This document shows positions 24,692 to 34,728 of a stretch of DNA of 64,000 bases, piece after piece. The translations under genes were made by a program, and so were the position numbers. The first letter of the stretch is position 1, and each line of letters opens with the position of its first letter. Source of the DNA: Ceratorhiza oryzae-sativae (lineage: Eukaryota; Basidiomycota; Agaricomycetes; Cantharellales; Ceratobasidiaceae); assembly GCA_030998015.1 (NCBI GenBank), contig JARWMV010000236.1, positions 1,612,001 to 1,676,000 of the forward strand, given 5' to 3'. A model generated the notes under the pieces. That model saw only the letters and a list, made by a program, of their open reading frames with translations. It searched no databases and was not told where the DNA came from.

Positions 24692-25883
24692 TCTTTGTCC
24701 GTTGGGGAGAGGCTGGCGTGCGAGTGGTGAGGGTGGGGATGAGGAATCGGGTGATCTGGGCTGGTGCGGGCGTCAGCGACAACACATGTGCGATAGACGC
24801 GTCTGCAGACCATGTTTGGGTATTCTTGGGAGTCGTAGGGCAATGCAACAGAGGCCAAGCCAAACACTGTGGGCGCCAGCGTCAATGTTAGTCATGATCA
24901 AGAGCGCGGGGAGAGATGTCCAAAACAGCAGGTGTCTCAGCGCCACGAGCACGAATACGGAACGAGCAACTCGCCTGCTGTCTGAGATCCCGTTGCAGAA
25001 ATTCGGCGATATTCCCCAGCTGCGATCTATGTCGACGAGAGCACCAGCCGAGGCGGGTTGCGGGCCATTTTGAGACAGGGGCTGCCTCATTGCTGTCGCG
25101 CGTCATCCAGGGTCCAGAACAAACACGGCATATATCAGTATTCGAAAATGCGAGATCGATGCCGTCGTGTGCTTTTGTGAAGTGCAATAGGAATACCATT
25201 CAGACTGGCACATACTGCAATAATATGCCGCTTATCGTAATCTCCAGCTAGCCTGAGCGCTACAACAGTGCAAGTGCACTGTTAATAGGAGAAGTCTTAC
25301 AAGAACTCAAAAACTCTTTGATTCTCAATGTTGATCAAAGACTGCTGAAAATATCCAGCTATATATCAGATACATTCTGAAGCGACTTATCAGCTGTTGC
25401 ACTCGACAAAATATTGTGCACATATGCGGCCCAGAGGATGGAGCATCAACGATGAACGTTTCATTAGGACAACGGCGACCTCGTAGTGTGGTAGTTATCA
25501 CATTGGATCCTGCTATGGACCTAGCACGAAAATAGTCTATTCGCTTGATGAGCAAAGGGGACCTCCGGTACGGGGTGGTTGGCACCGGCTGCATGGTCGC
25601 GGGTTCATGAATTCGCGCATCCATATCTAAACGCAGGTTTGCTCGATTCGACTTAATCGACAGCCGGCAGGAAAACGCAAGTCGAACAACTTGACATGTT
25701 CGAATCGGTCATCGGTCGCACCCCAACCTCGTTCCTCAGCAAGACACGACTCCAACCGCAGACGTTTTGCCGAGGCCCCCGGTCCGGTCCAGCTCCGGGT
25801 GAGGCTTTGTTTTCCAGCGTCTCAAACAGGTGATCAACCAGCGGCGTTTAATTCGCTTTGCTCACCTCGGATCGGCAACGACC
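24692..25883. other. Intergenic stretch between kinase and PrpF-like gene
   Basis: About 1.2 kb. Several open frames of 90-145 codons overlap here on both strands, but none has family motifs or coherent splice sites. A perfect inverted repeat of nine bases, AACAGTGCA-AG-TGCACTGTT, lies at 25264-25283. Confidence 0.4.
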
Positions 25884-27426
25884 ATGCAACGATTTCTAGC
25901 AGCGCACTTTTGCCGGGGCGGAACGAGGTGGGCTAGTGATTGAATATGCAGGGCACCACTCATGTCTTGAACTCAGCAAAGGTCTCTTCTTTCGAGACCA
26001 TGCGTTCGCAAAAGTCTCCGAGCAACCAGAGACAGAATCATACTCGCTGCCATGGGTGAGCTAGGCCATCACTCGAACTAGACTAGTCTTACGATGTGGA
26101 CGTAAAGGCAGCCCCGACCCGGACGGTCGTCAGATAGATGGGTAAGTTGCAGGCATTTGATGCACATGGCAACTTATTGCTGGTAGGATGGGAGGAGGAA
26201 TCTCTTCATTATCCAAAGCAGCCATCCTGCACGCCCCGGGTGCAGATCACCCTGGACCAGACTCTCCCAATGCGTTCCCTGGCGTTCCCTGGGCAAACGA
26301 TCTAGCGAAATCACAAGATCCAAAGCAAGGGTGGGATGTTGTGTATCGATTCTGCCAAGTAGGTCCATGTATGCTCTCGGCACAGGCAGATCTGAGAACA
26401 TGACCAGGTCGGAGTACGTGATCCCGAGCTGGACTGGGGTTCTACATGCGGCAACCTTGTCTCTGCAGCAGCCATGGTACGCACGGTTCCTCTTCCGGGA
26501 ATGAAAAGTAACCTCTTTCGTAGACTGCCATAAACTGGAACCTAGTCCCGACTAAAGCCGCGCTCCTACTCTCATCGAAAAAGGTCCGACAGCTCTTCCT
26601 GTACGGATCCTAGCACCAAACAACGGCTTGATCATCACCGCCAACGTGCCAGTTATGCTAGGACCTTTACGCACGGTTGTCCCCGTAACAGGAGGCGACG
26701 CAGTAATCTCGGGGGTACCAGGCACGGGCGCACCCATCATCATCGAGACACCGATCCTTCAAGCACCCCTACGTACCGGAAACCCGCGAGACACGCTCGT
26801 GGTCGACGGAAACGAGGTATGCCGTTTGTACATTCTTTTCACGTAAAACCTGCGCATTACGCACCTCCAGATCGAATGTTCAATCATCGACACTGGGCTT
26901 CCGGTCATCTTTGTCCCCGCAAGATGCGTTTTCCCCTCTTTCTCACACTCGATCACATCGTCCCCGGCTGCGCTCGACGCCGACAAAGCACTCATGTCCT
27001 ATATTGAACGAATCCGAGTTGCAGGAGCGAAATATGCGCATATACCTCTCTCAAGCGCTGCGCCCAAGGTCTGCTTCGTCGGCTCACGATCTGCTGATAC
27101 GGCCAACTTGGTCATTCGCGCAGTAAGCGTAGGGAACATTCACAGAACCGTTCCGGCCACGACTTTATCAGCTCTCGCATGCGCTGCAGCCATCCAAGGT
27201 ACTATTGTACGGGAGATGTCCAGTTCGCACTCAAGCACAAAAGCTCCGACAGTGGGAAACATAATTTCTTTGACGATCGCGCATCCGGCGGGAACCGCAA
27301 CCGCAAGCGTAAAAATAGGAAACGTCGACGGAGTTGTACGGCCAGAAGCGATTGTTTACACAAGAACAGCTAGACTATGTTTGGGGCAATGTAGCCATAC
27401 CGGAGAGCGTCTTTCACGATACATAA
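25884..27426 (+). CDS. PrpF-like isomerase (DUF453 family), reading frame broken twice
   Basis: PrpF-family proteins isomerise unsaturated tricarboxylic or related acids, for example in methylcitrate or oxalomesaconate metabolism. Family blocks appear in order: RGGTSKGLFFRDHAF (spliced at 25924 or so), RDRIILAAMGSPDPDGRQID, then GMGGGISSLSKAAILHAPGA, VVYRFCQVG and DWGSTCGNLVSAAAM (the catalytic Cys-Gly-Asn motif). NNGLIITANVPV, IIDTGLPVIFVPA, RAVSVGNIHRTVPATTLSAL, HPAGTATASVKIG and VYTRTARLCLG follow. The frame breaks between FFRDHAFAKVSEQ and RDRIIL (near 26026, one base missing) and again at the GGGG of 27383-27386 (one base too many). After the second correction the protein ends GNVAIPESVFHDT at 27426, the normal family end. 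Uncorrected, the frame runs to 27545. All motifs remain, so assembly error and recent decay are both possible. The substrate is unknown. Confidence 0.75.
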
Positions 27427-27635
27427 CTCTTGCCCAAGATCCACTCACAGTTAAAATCACATCACCAGGATCTAATATAAGTAACGTACATCCCAGGAAT
27501 CCAAAAAGAGGGGAATATAACAAAAATAAAACAGTTAACGATTGAAATTAAAAGCAGAGGGCGTCAAAGTCATAATAACATCAGCGAGTTCAATGGTTCG
27601 TGAATCCCAGAAATTATTCTTCAGCATGTGAGAAT

Positions 27636-30309
27636 CTAGGCTGCATTATCAGAAACAGGGGGTTTGGGAGGAGCAGGTTTTGGTATTGTTGAACGAGCAG
27701 TGGTTGGGTTGGACATAGGCTTGGCACGAACTGAAGATGTTCGGACGGTGGATGTGCGAGTGCTGGTACCGCCAGCGGCCGTTGCTCTTGATCTGGGCAA
27801 GCTGGTTGCTGAGTTGGTTGCTGCCACATCGGCAGGACGTTTCGCAGGCACAACGGTAGGCGCGGCGCCAGACGAACGTGGTGGACCTGGCCGTATGGCA
27901 GCTGGCCTCCGACGAACGGGAGCTCCCCCTCGTGAACCAGCAGGCACAGACTTTCCGTCGATGTTTACCCGCCGTCTCTTGGCGGGGCTTTCCAGATCCC
28001 CTCGACCGCCCTCATCATTCCCCTTCGCCTCACCAACACTCGCAGCCTCTACCTCAACGCTACCCGCCCCCTGAGTCACTTTCCCCTCCTTGATCCCCAC
28101 ACCACTTCCACTCCCTCCCTTTTCGCGTTCCACCCCCCTCAAGGCGCGTCCCCTTTGCCGGCCGCGCAGTCGCACCTCTGCCACACGACCCCTCAAAATC
28201 CCTCCCCCGAAACAACCTCTTCGCGTGTATCTTTTTTGCCCCGCACGGTTCGCTCAGACACCTTTCGTCGCTGCCTCTCGAGAGCTGCCATCCGCTCGGC
28301 CTCTTTTTTCTCAATTGCTAGCCGCTCCTCCTCGCGTAAGCGTTCGGCCTCGGCGGCGCTATTATCTTCCTTGGGGTCCCAGATTTGGGAACGCAACTCG
28401 CGCGTGGAGCGTTGTCGGCGAGGCAGGCCCATGCCCGTTGTTGTGGTCGGGGGGTGGCTTGGCGCATTCGTGGGTGGCCGCGAGACAGCAGTGGGCGGGC
28501 GGTTTTCTGGCCCTGCAGACGGTGGGCGATATCCAGGCTGAGGACGAGAGAAAACGTTTGATACGCTTTGGGAGGGTGTGAGCGATGGGGCAACCGACGG
28601 CGTAGGGAATGAAGGTGCAATGCTGGGGGGCGACTGCGGTGAATAAGGTACTGAGGCTGCTTGATAGGGGTATGAACTGCCAGCCGGGCCGGCACTGGGC
28701 GCTCTCCTGTGCTTAGAAGAGGGGTCAGGGGGAATCGCGGATCGCTGGCGCCAGCCCTGGATAACATCCACCCGGTTGCCGGTGTCACTCTCATCACCCG
28801 GAGAGAATGGGCGTGAAGGGTGTGCAGAGCGCCCACGGGCTGCATAGGGGTTACCATACGCTGGGGGAGATGCGACCATTGGAGGGGAGCCAGCCCCATA
28901 GCCTGCAGGAGGGGACGCATGCCCGCCGACATCTGGTGTCAAACCCTTTGCTTCCTTCGGCCTGTCCGCGAACGTCATGCCACGTTCCCCCTCCAAAAAG
29001 GCCGAAGCTCGCGGATTCCGGCTGTCGATATAGCTATCCACCCTCTGCCGGCCAGGATTCAGATTCGCTCGGCTAGCGCGCGTGCGAGGTTGCAAATATG
29101 AAGGAATCGCGGGGGCAGCCGGCGCTGGGGCCGGTGGGTGCTCAGGCGAAGAGAGCGCAAAGGATGGGACGTCCGGATTTGTATCGGGTGCAAGATCGCC
29201 TGCCCCGTTAATCATTGCTTCACTGCTCGGGGAGAAGCCATAGGTAGGCCCGCCGACCTCGGACTCGCCTCGATAGGAAACAGAAGTGACACTAGACGAG
29301 TCACCCCCCAAGTAGGGTGGGCGCTGGTCGATCGACATTCGACGCCCATATGGAATGCCATCCGGGCGTGAGCGAGAAGGGGCACGGCGGGAGCTGAAGA
29401 CCGGGGGGTAGTCGCGCTCGATGGAGCCCGTGATTTCCCGAGGGACACCGTATGGGGGAGGATCATCACGCAAGGGGTTTTTGTAGACGATGTCTTCTGG
29501 CTCGGACTCTTGTTGGGCATAACCGCGAGTCCTGGGCTTGAAGCGCTCGAGTGGATCAGGCTCTGCCTTTTCTTTGGTCGACGTGGCCTCGGGGTTCATT
29601 GGTTCATTCAGGGGCTCATCAGGGTCAGAAGCCGACACAGCATGGCCACCCGGACGAGGCAGCGAGCGGCTAGAAAACCACTTTTGCAGGGTCGCCCACG
29701 GGTGTTGCATGACAATTTTGAGCCATTCGAGCGGCGCAGTAAATAGCAGCACTGCAAGGTCCGCCGCAGAGGTGAAAATTTGGACAAACCAGTCGAGCGA
29801 GACGTAATACGGCTTGACGAGCGGGCGGATGACGTGGAGAAGAATGGCTTCGGACATCTGCGGAGGTGATTAGATGAAAAGGGTGTGAGAAATGACACGT
29901 CATGGACGTACGGTCGAGCGGCCTAGGATAAGGAAGAGGACGAGAAACATCTTGATCTCGTTGTAGAACGGGGTGAGAACAGAGATGGTGCGGTCTGCGA
30001 TTGCCTCGGCACTTGTCCAGCAAGACTAGAGGGTGGTTAGCCGATGCGCGCGCGTGGAACGACGGAACGCACCCAGACAATCCAGCACGCGAGCATCCCT
30101 TTGAGCTCGCGCTTCCTCGCCTGCTTGGCCTTGACGCTGGGGTCGACACCATTCTTCGACTTGCGCGATGGCTTGGGCGGCTTGAGCGCCTTGAAGGTGG
30201 TGTATACGTTCTGGAAGAGCAGATACGAGCTGACGACGAGACGAGCATGTCTAGCGCATCAATCGACTCGAAGGGAGAAACAGCAGCTAATGAACCGGCC
30301 CCCAAACAT
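27636..30309 (-). CDS. TB2/DP1/HVA22 (REEP) family membrane protein with long disordered tail
   Basis: REEP/Yop1-type proteins shape ER tubules. The minus-strand exons give LVVSSYLLFQNVYTTFKALK, then RKRELKGMLACWIVW, TSAEAIADRTISVLTPFYNE, IKMFLVLFLILGRST and AILLHVIRPLVKPYYVSLDW. This matches the HVA22 core (W..E...D....PFY.EIK, then G...Y....RP). A short exon with ATG at 30309 (MFGGR) gives an open start, but its intron donor GTTCAT is weak, so the N-terminus is uncertain. Beyond the membrane core come about 700 residues of low-complexity Pro/Ser/Arg sequence. Near the end is a charged coiled-coil stretch (AEAERLREEERLAIEKKEAE), and a last exon (27636 to about 28170) carries basic motifs (SPAKRRRVNID). 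The tail is far longer than in yeast Yop1. The last intron (about 41 nt) is inferred to connect the two frames. Confidence 0.72.
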
Positions 30310-30328
30310 AACACGAAACAAACGCCGA

Positions 30329-30367
30329 CACGTGCTCGATCCGCGGTCCGCGCGCCTTGGCCACGTG
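30329..30367. promoter_or_regulatory. Two CACGTG E-boxes in a 94-bp divergent promoter
   Basis: CACGTG at 30329-30334 and 30362-30367, 33 bp apart, fill the space between the HVA22-type ATG (30309, minus) and the GILT ATG (30404, plus). They may drive both genes through a bHLH factor. Confidence 0.5.
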
Positions 30368-30403
30368 ATATGGCGCAACTCGCTTTTGTCACTCTCCACC
30401 CCA

Positions 30404-31295
30404 ATGCTGTCGTTGCTCCTGTTTCCGCTCCTTGCCAGCGCTGCCGCTGTCCCAGAACTGGTTGTGCAACATGAATTTTCATTAAATGGCGATAGAGTCA
30501 AAGTTCCGGTATGTGTTCACCCCGTTTCAGCCCTTCGTTCTAACCCAGGCTCAGGTCACACTCGGGGTCATGAGCAGGTGTCCAGACGCGATCGCTTGCG
30601 AAACCGTGTTTGATACAGTCCTCGAACGCGTGGGAGACAGAGTCGACATGTCCCTGGCGTTCATTGGCACGTACGCACCCCGCACTTTTCTCACCCGGCC
30701 ACATTCTTACCGGCACGCACAGTATCAACGCGTCTGAGCCGGTTTACGGTGTCACCTGCAAACACGGCGAATTCGAGTGTGCTGGAAATGTGCACGAGCT
30801 GTGCGCCATTGCACACACCAGCTCCCATACGGAATGGTGGCCATTTCTGCATTGCCTCAATTACCAGGGAGCCAAGCATATCGGGAATGAGGAAATTAGC
30901 CGAAAATGTGCACGCATCGTGGGCCTAGACTGGGATCAAAGCGGGATCGGGCCCTGTGTTCGGGGCGAGGAAGGCAAGCGTTTACTGCGTGAAAGCGTCG
31001 AGTATTCAAAACGCGAACAAATAAGGTGAGCACTGGCCTTGTTCCATCGCGTTTCTGGATCTTCTTAGGCCACCTCGCGCAGAACAAGCTGTACCATGAT
31101 AATCAACGGCAGAGTTCGCTGTATTCGCGATGGCACCTGGAAGGAATGCGATGTAAGTCTTTGAGCTCCCTGACCCATGGCTCTTCTCAGAGCAAATTCA
31201 AAAATCCGCAGGGCGGCCACACTCCCTCTGACTTTATTCGCCGGATCAACATAGAATATGACAAATTAAACTCGGATGAAGAGCAACAGAGCTAA
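30404..31295 (+). CDS. GILT-like thiol reductase (gamma-interferon-inducible lysosomal thiol reductase family)
   Basis: Secretory or vacuolar enzyme that reduces protein disulfides. The signal peptide is MLSLLLFPLLASAAAVPELV. After the first intron comes VTLGVMSRCPDAIACETVF; the CPDAIAC segment sits where GILT has its active-site cysteines, here with a wider spacing than the mammalian CxxC. Then FIGTINASEPVYGVTCKHGE and FECAGNVHELCAIAH (the GILT signature CxHGx(2)ECxGNxxxLC), followed by WWPFLHCLNYQGAKHIGNEE and GIGPCVRGEEGKRLLRES. The last exons, TSCTMIINGRVRCIRDGTWK and GGHTPSDFIRRINIEYDKLN, end at the stop 31293-31295. Four introns, all GT-AG. It is divergently paired with the HVA22-type gene at a distance of 94 bp. 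Confidence 0.9.
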
Positions 31296-31544
31296 AATCA
31301 CCATTCAAGTATATGACAATGTGATTGGCATGCTGTATGACGTAAGCGATGCCGTGAATAAAATCAGCCGATTGCACCCTTCGGGAAACCTAAACTTGCT
31401 CCGTCTGCCACGCGATACGAATTACAATCGCCGTTCATTATCGAATACACTAAGGATCTGCGCTGTAGCCCTCGTATCCAACCTGCTCCGATGGCTTTTA
31501 TATCACAGACCCGAGCACCCGACTCCCCACCCTCACCCACCACT

Positions 31545-33279
31545 ATGGCCCGCCACTCTCCCCGCCGCAGCTTGTTCAGACCATGCATCGACTTGCACAA
31601 CGGATTCGTAAAACAGATCGTCGGTGGGACGCTGAGCGACAACCCCGACGATCTCAAGACAAACTTTGTTGCAACGTACGTGGTTCAACATCGCTGCCTT
31701 CACATCGCACTTAATTTCGCATCGTTATCTCCCTCGACGGTGTGATACGCGCGCAATACCAACGCCATAATGCATCATCGTTTAGCGACTCGGCTGCGAG
31801 CTTCGCCCGACTATATCGGATGAATCATCTCGAGGGCGGGCATATCATCAAACTGGGTCCAGGTAACGATGAAGCAACCCGTGAAGCGCTTGCTGCGTGG
31901 CCAGGTATGCCTTTCTAGGCCAGATGGTCCGTTATCGTCTTCATCCAGTTCTTTGCGCACAGGCGGTCTCCAAGTTGGTGGCGGAATTACCGAGGTCAAC
32001 GCACAGGATTGGCTCCAAGCGGGTGCATCCAAAGTTAGTTCCATAATCGCTATTCGCGTCAGCCATTCACCCAATTTTGTTCAACATCAGATTATTGTCA
32101 CATCTTACCTTTTCCCCTACCAGCGGTTTTCTCTCCAGAGACTCCAGTCCCTCTCCCGCCTTGTCGGCCGAGACAGGCTAGTCATAGACGTAAGGTCAGC
32201 CCGAAATTCCTCACTCCATTCGGCTTAGCCGAGAGCCCCCTTTTCGCTCTCCCTTTTCTTCGAATCCTGAGCAGGGTAGCGTAGATCACTTTTAGTATGG
32301 AGCTTAAGCGCAGATGCTGCTGCCTCCGTTGATCTTAATTTGAATTATTCAGCCTCTCCGCAATCGCATATATCCACTTGCCACATATGCTTGGCCCAGT
32401 TCCCATATCCCTTCTTTCCTTCTCCCGTTTTTTTTTTGATCGTTGTCTCCACCTCGTTCGGTCTTGGTCCGACTAGTCACCCCTAGGCATTTTTGTCCTA
32501 GCCCATTACGCCCGTTTGCTTCTCAAGTTCAAATCATCAGCCTTGTTCTAGGGATGCACGTTTGCTGACGCGACTTAAAAACATGATTCATTCAGTTGTA
32601 GGAAACGGGGAGACAAATGGGTAGTCGCCATGAACAAATGGCAAGACACGACAGATATGGAAGTCAACAAGGGTGAGCCTGGTCGCTACCCCCTCAAAAA
32701 AAAACACCGGTGCTAAAATTCGAAACCGAAGGGTCGTTGGAGATGTTGGCGCAGTACTGTAGCGAGTTTCTAGTGCACGCTGCCGACGTTGAAGGTTTAT
32801 GCCAGGGTATCGACGAGGCACTCGTGACCAGTGAGTCACTTTTGATTACTATATGCATAATCTCGGGTGGGCTAGCCGATCACTAACCCTTGTTACCTAG
32901 AACTTGGCGAATGGTCAACAATACCTGTCACGTATGCGGGGGGTGCACGACGTAGGCTATCCTCACTTGATACCATCCTTCTTCCGAGTTAATAATCACG
33001 CCGTACGCTTACTTAGACATATCGGACCTCGATCTTGTTGAGCGGCTATCTCATGGGCGGGTGGACCTTACGTTTGGAAGGTGAGAAAACCTATCCTATG
33101 GTGGCATTCGCCCATCTCCTGTCCGTTCTCGGACGAACGGATTCCCCTACATCATGACCCGTTTGTTGGGAAATCGAACCACGGACTGACGCCCACACAA
33201 CCCCAGCTCCCTGGATATATTTGGCGGGACTCAGGTTTCATTTGCGGAACTGGTGGAGCAAAACAACGCGAGGCACTAG
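31545..33279 (+). CDS. HIS6: Phosphoribosyl-formimino-AICAR-phosphate isomerase (histidine biosynthesis)
   Basis: Catalyses the fourth step of histidine synthesis, the ProFAR to PRFAR isomerisation, in the cytosol. It is a single TIM barrel. Start [20 protein letters not shown], then [20 protein letters not shown]. Further: [103 protein letters not shown] and [21 protein letters not shown] large intron of about 400 bp (about 32195-32596) splits the Ser codon of the conserved SCR motif: AG before GTCAGC, and TTGTAGG after the acceptor. A later intron of about 95 nt ends just before the final exon. All substrate-binding motifs are intact. Confidence 0.93.
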
Positions 33280-34728
33280 GCGTGTCTGACTCGAGGATCC
33301 CCACACGGGTTCTGGTGGATCTAGTTCATGGTAGATACGGGGGGGCTTAACTGCTGAAAATTGTCCACTGGTGACACCAGTTCTGTACATAAGCATTTTC
33401 TAGGATTTCGATATCTGAAAAATGAGTTGAGAGCGATGAACATTATGGATGCGAGCCGCCGCCTTGCCTGTTGCAGCAATCGTGCCCTTATTCCTCCCAT
33501 ACTTGTCCACCCATTGGGGTTAGCCCGTTGTTCGATAGCACGCGTTATCATCCGACATCTCCGTTGTTCCATGCCAATACAGACACATCACACTTGTTTG
33601 TATTGGGAATACAGCACACATTAATGTGAAAACAAATGTGTATATATAAAGTGTAGTTGGGGATCGACCCAGAAATAGCGGCGCACCACGCTCGAGCATA
33701 TTGACAATTGCGGCATCGCTGCCGAGTAGCAGGTAGAGTATGGCAGAAAGCGGTCATAGAAATTCTGTGATAAAGGGTTAGGTTATCCATCGTATGTTTG
33801 TCTTGATGTCAACAGAGTATCACATTTGCAAGTTCTCTCACATATATCAAAGCTCTGCCAAGTGATTTAATGAGTTGGCTGGTTTCCTGCTGTCCATATC
33901 TGGTCACAATGCTTTTTCAGCACACATGTTTATAGTCCTACACGAACACAATGTTCGAACCGGACATAAAAACACCAGAAATGGAGCACAAGCAGGCGAA
34001 GCGGGGGAAAGCGGTAAAAGACCAAAAGGTAAACTAAAGGCACAACAAGGGCACGAAGACACAAGGCAAACGAATAAAACTATATATCGGACGAATCACA
34101 AGGAAAGCGAAAAGCGCCTCACGATACAATTCTCTCAGTGAATCGTACGAGTGTCCAAGAGGCGAATGGTCGTTCAGGATATCAACTACCTAGTTGCATC
34201 GACCCACCTGATTACAACCTCTGCCATAGGTCGTCGCAACTGAGGGTCGCATTTATCTTCTAAGACGTATGCCGTTTTGTGATACTGGTTGATTGGGGCA
34301 TATTCCATGTATCACGAGCACATGGCTTTGGCTTATATGCGGCGATCAAAATTCATACCCTACCATAGTCTGTTCTTTCTCTAAGCCTAGAAGCACCAAT
34401 TCAGATTCGAACTTATGAGTTTCAGGTCTCTGATACAGCTGGTTTTTACTAACGCATGAACACATACGTCATCTAACATAATTCACTATACTTGAGAGCT
34501 TTAGCAGCACCGAATGCAGACTATCGAGCTACTGATCCTATGCATAATCCGTACCAACGGACATGTTTCGATCTCGAGGTTTGCGGGCTGTGCTCACAAC
34601 TGCGGAAAAATGCTCGCGCATACAAGGTCGTAAAGGCTGTGTATTTCCAACTTCCAGAGGCCGTAGCACATAACCAGAATAAACAACAGAAACCAAGAGA
34701 ACACAAGGTAAAGCGTGAATAAGCGTAA
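33280..34728. other. Gene-poor 1.4 kb between HIS6 and KHA1
   Basis: AT-richer than its surroundings. No supportable gene or RNA. An imperfect inverted repeat (CACACTTGTTT ... AAACAAATGTG) lies at about 33591-33640, with the palindrome CACATTAATGTG inside. No transposase remnants are recognisable. Confidence 0.45.

Noticed and set aside
24773..25199. Overlapping 100-145 codon frames upstream of the kinase
   Set aside because: They occur on both strands in the same place, lack motifs, and none connects by splice sites to the kinase start at 24691.
28090..29076. Long plus-strand frames in the 28-30 kb region
   Set aside because: Shadows of the G/C-rich disordered tail of the HVA22-type gene; no start context or motifs.
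33875..34141. 88-codon Lys/Gln-rich frame
   Set aside because: Composition follows the AT-rich background; no homology or codon preference.
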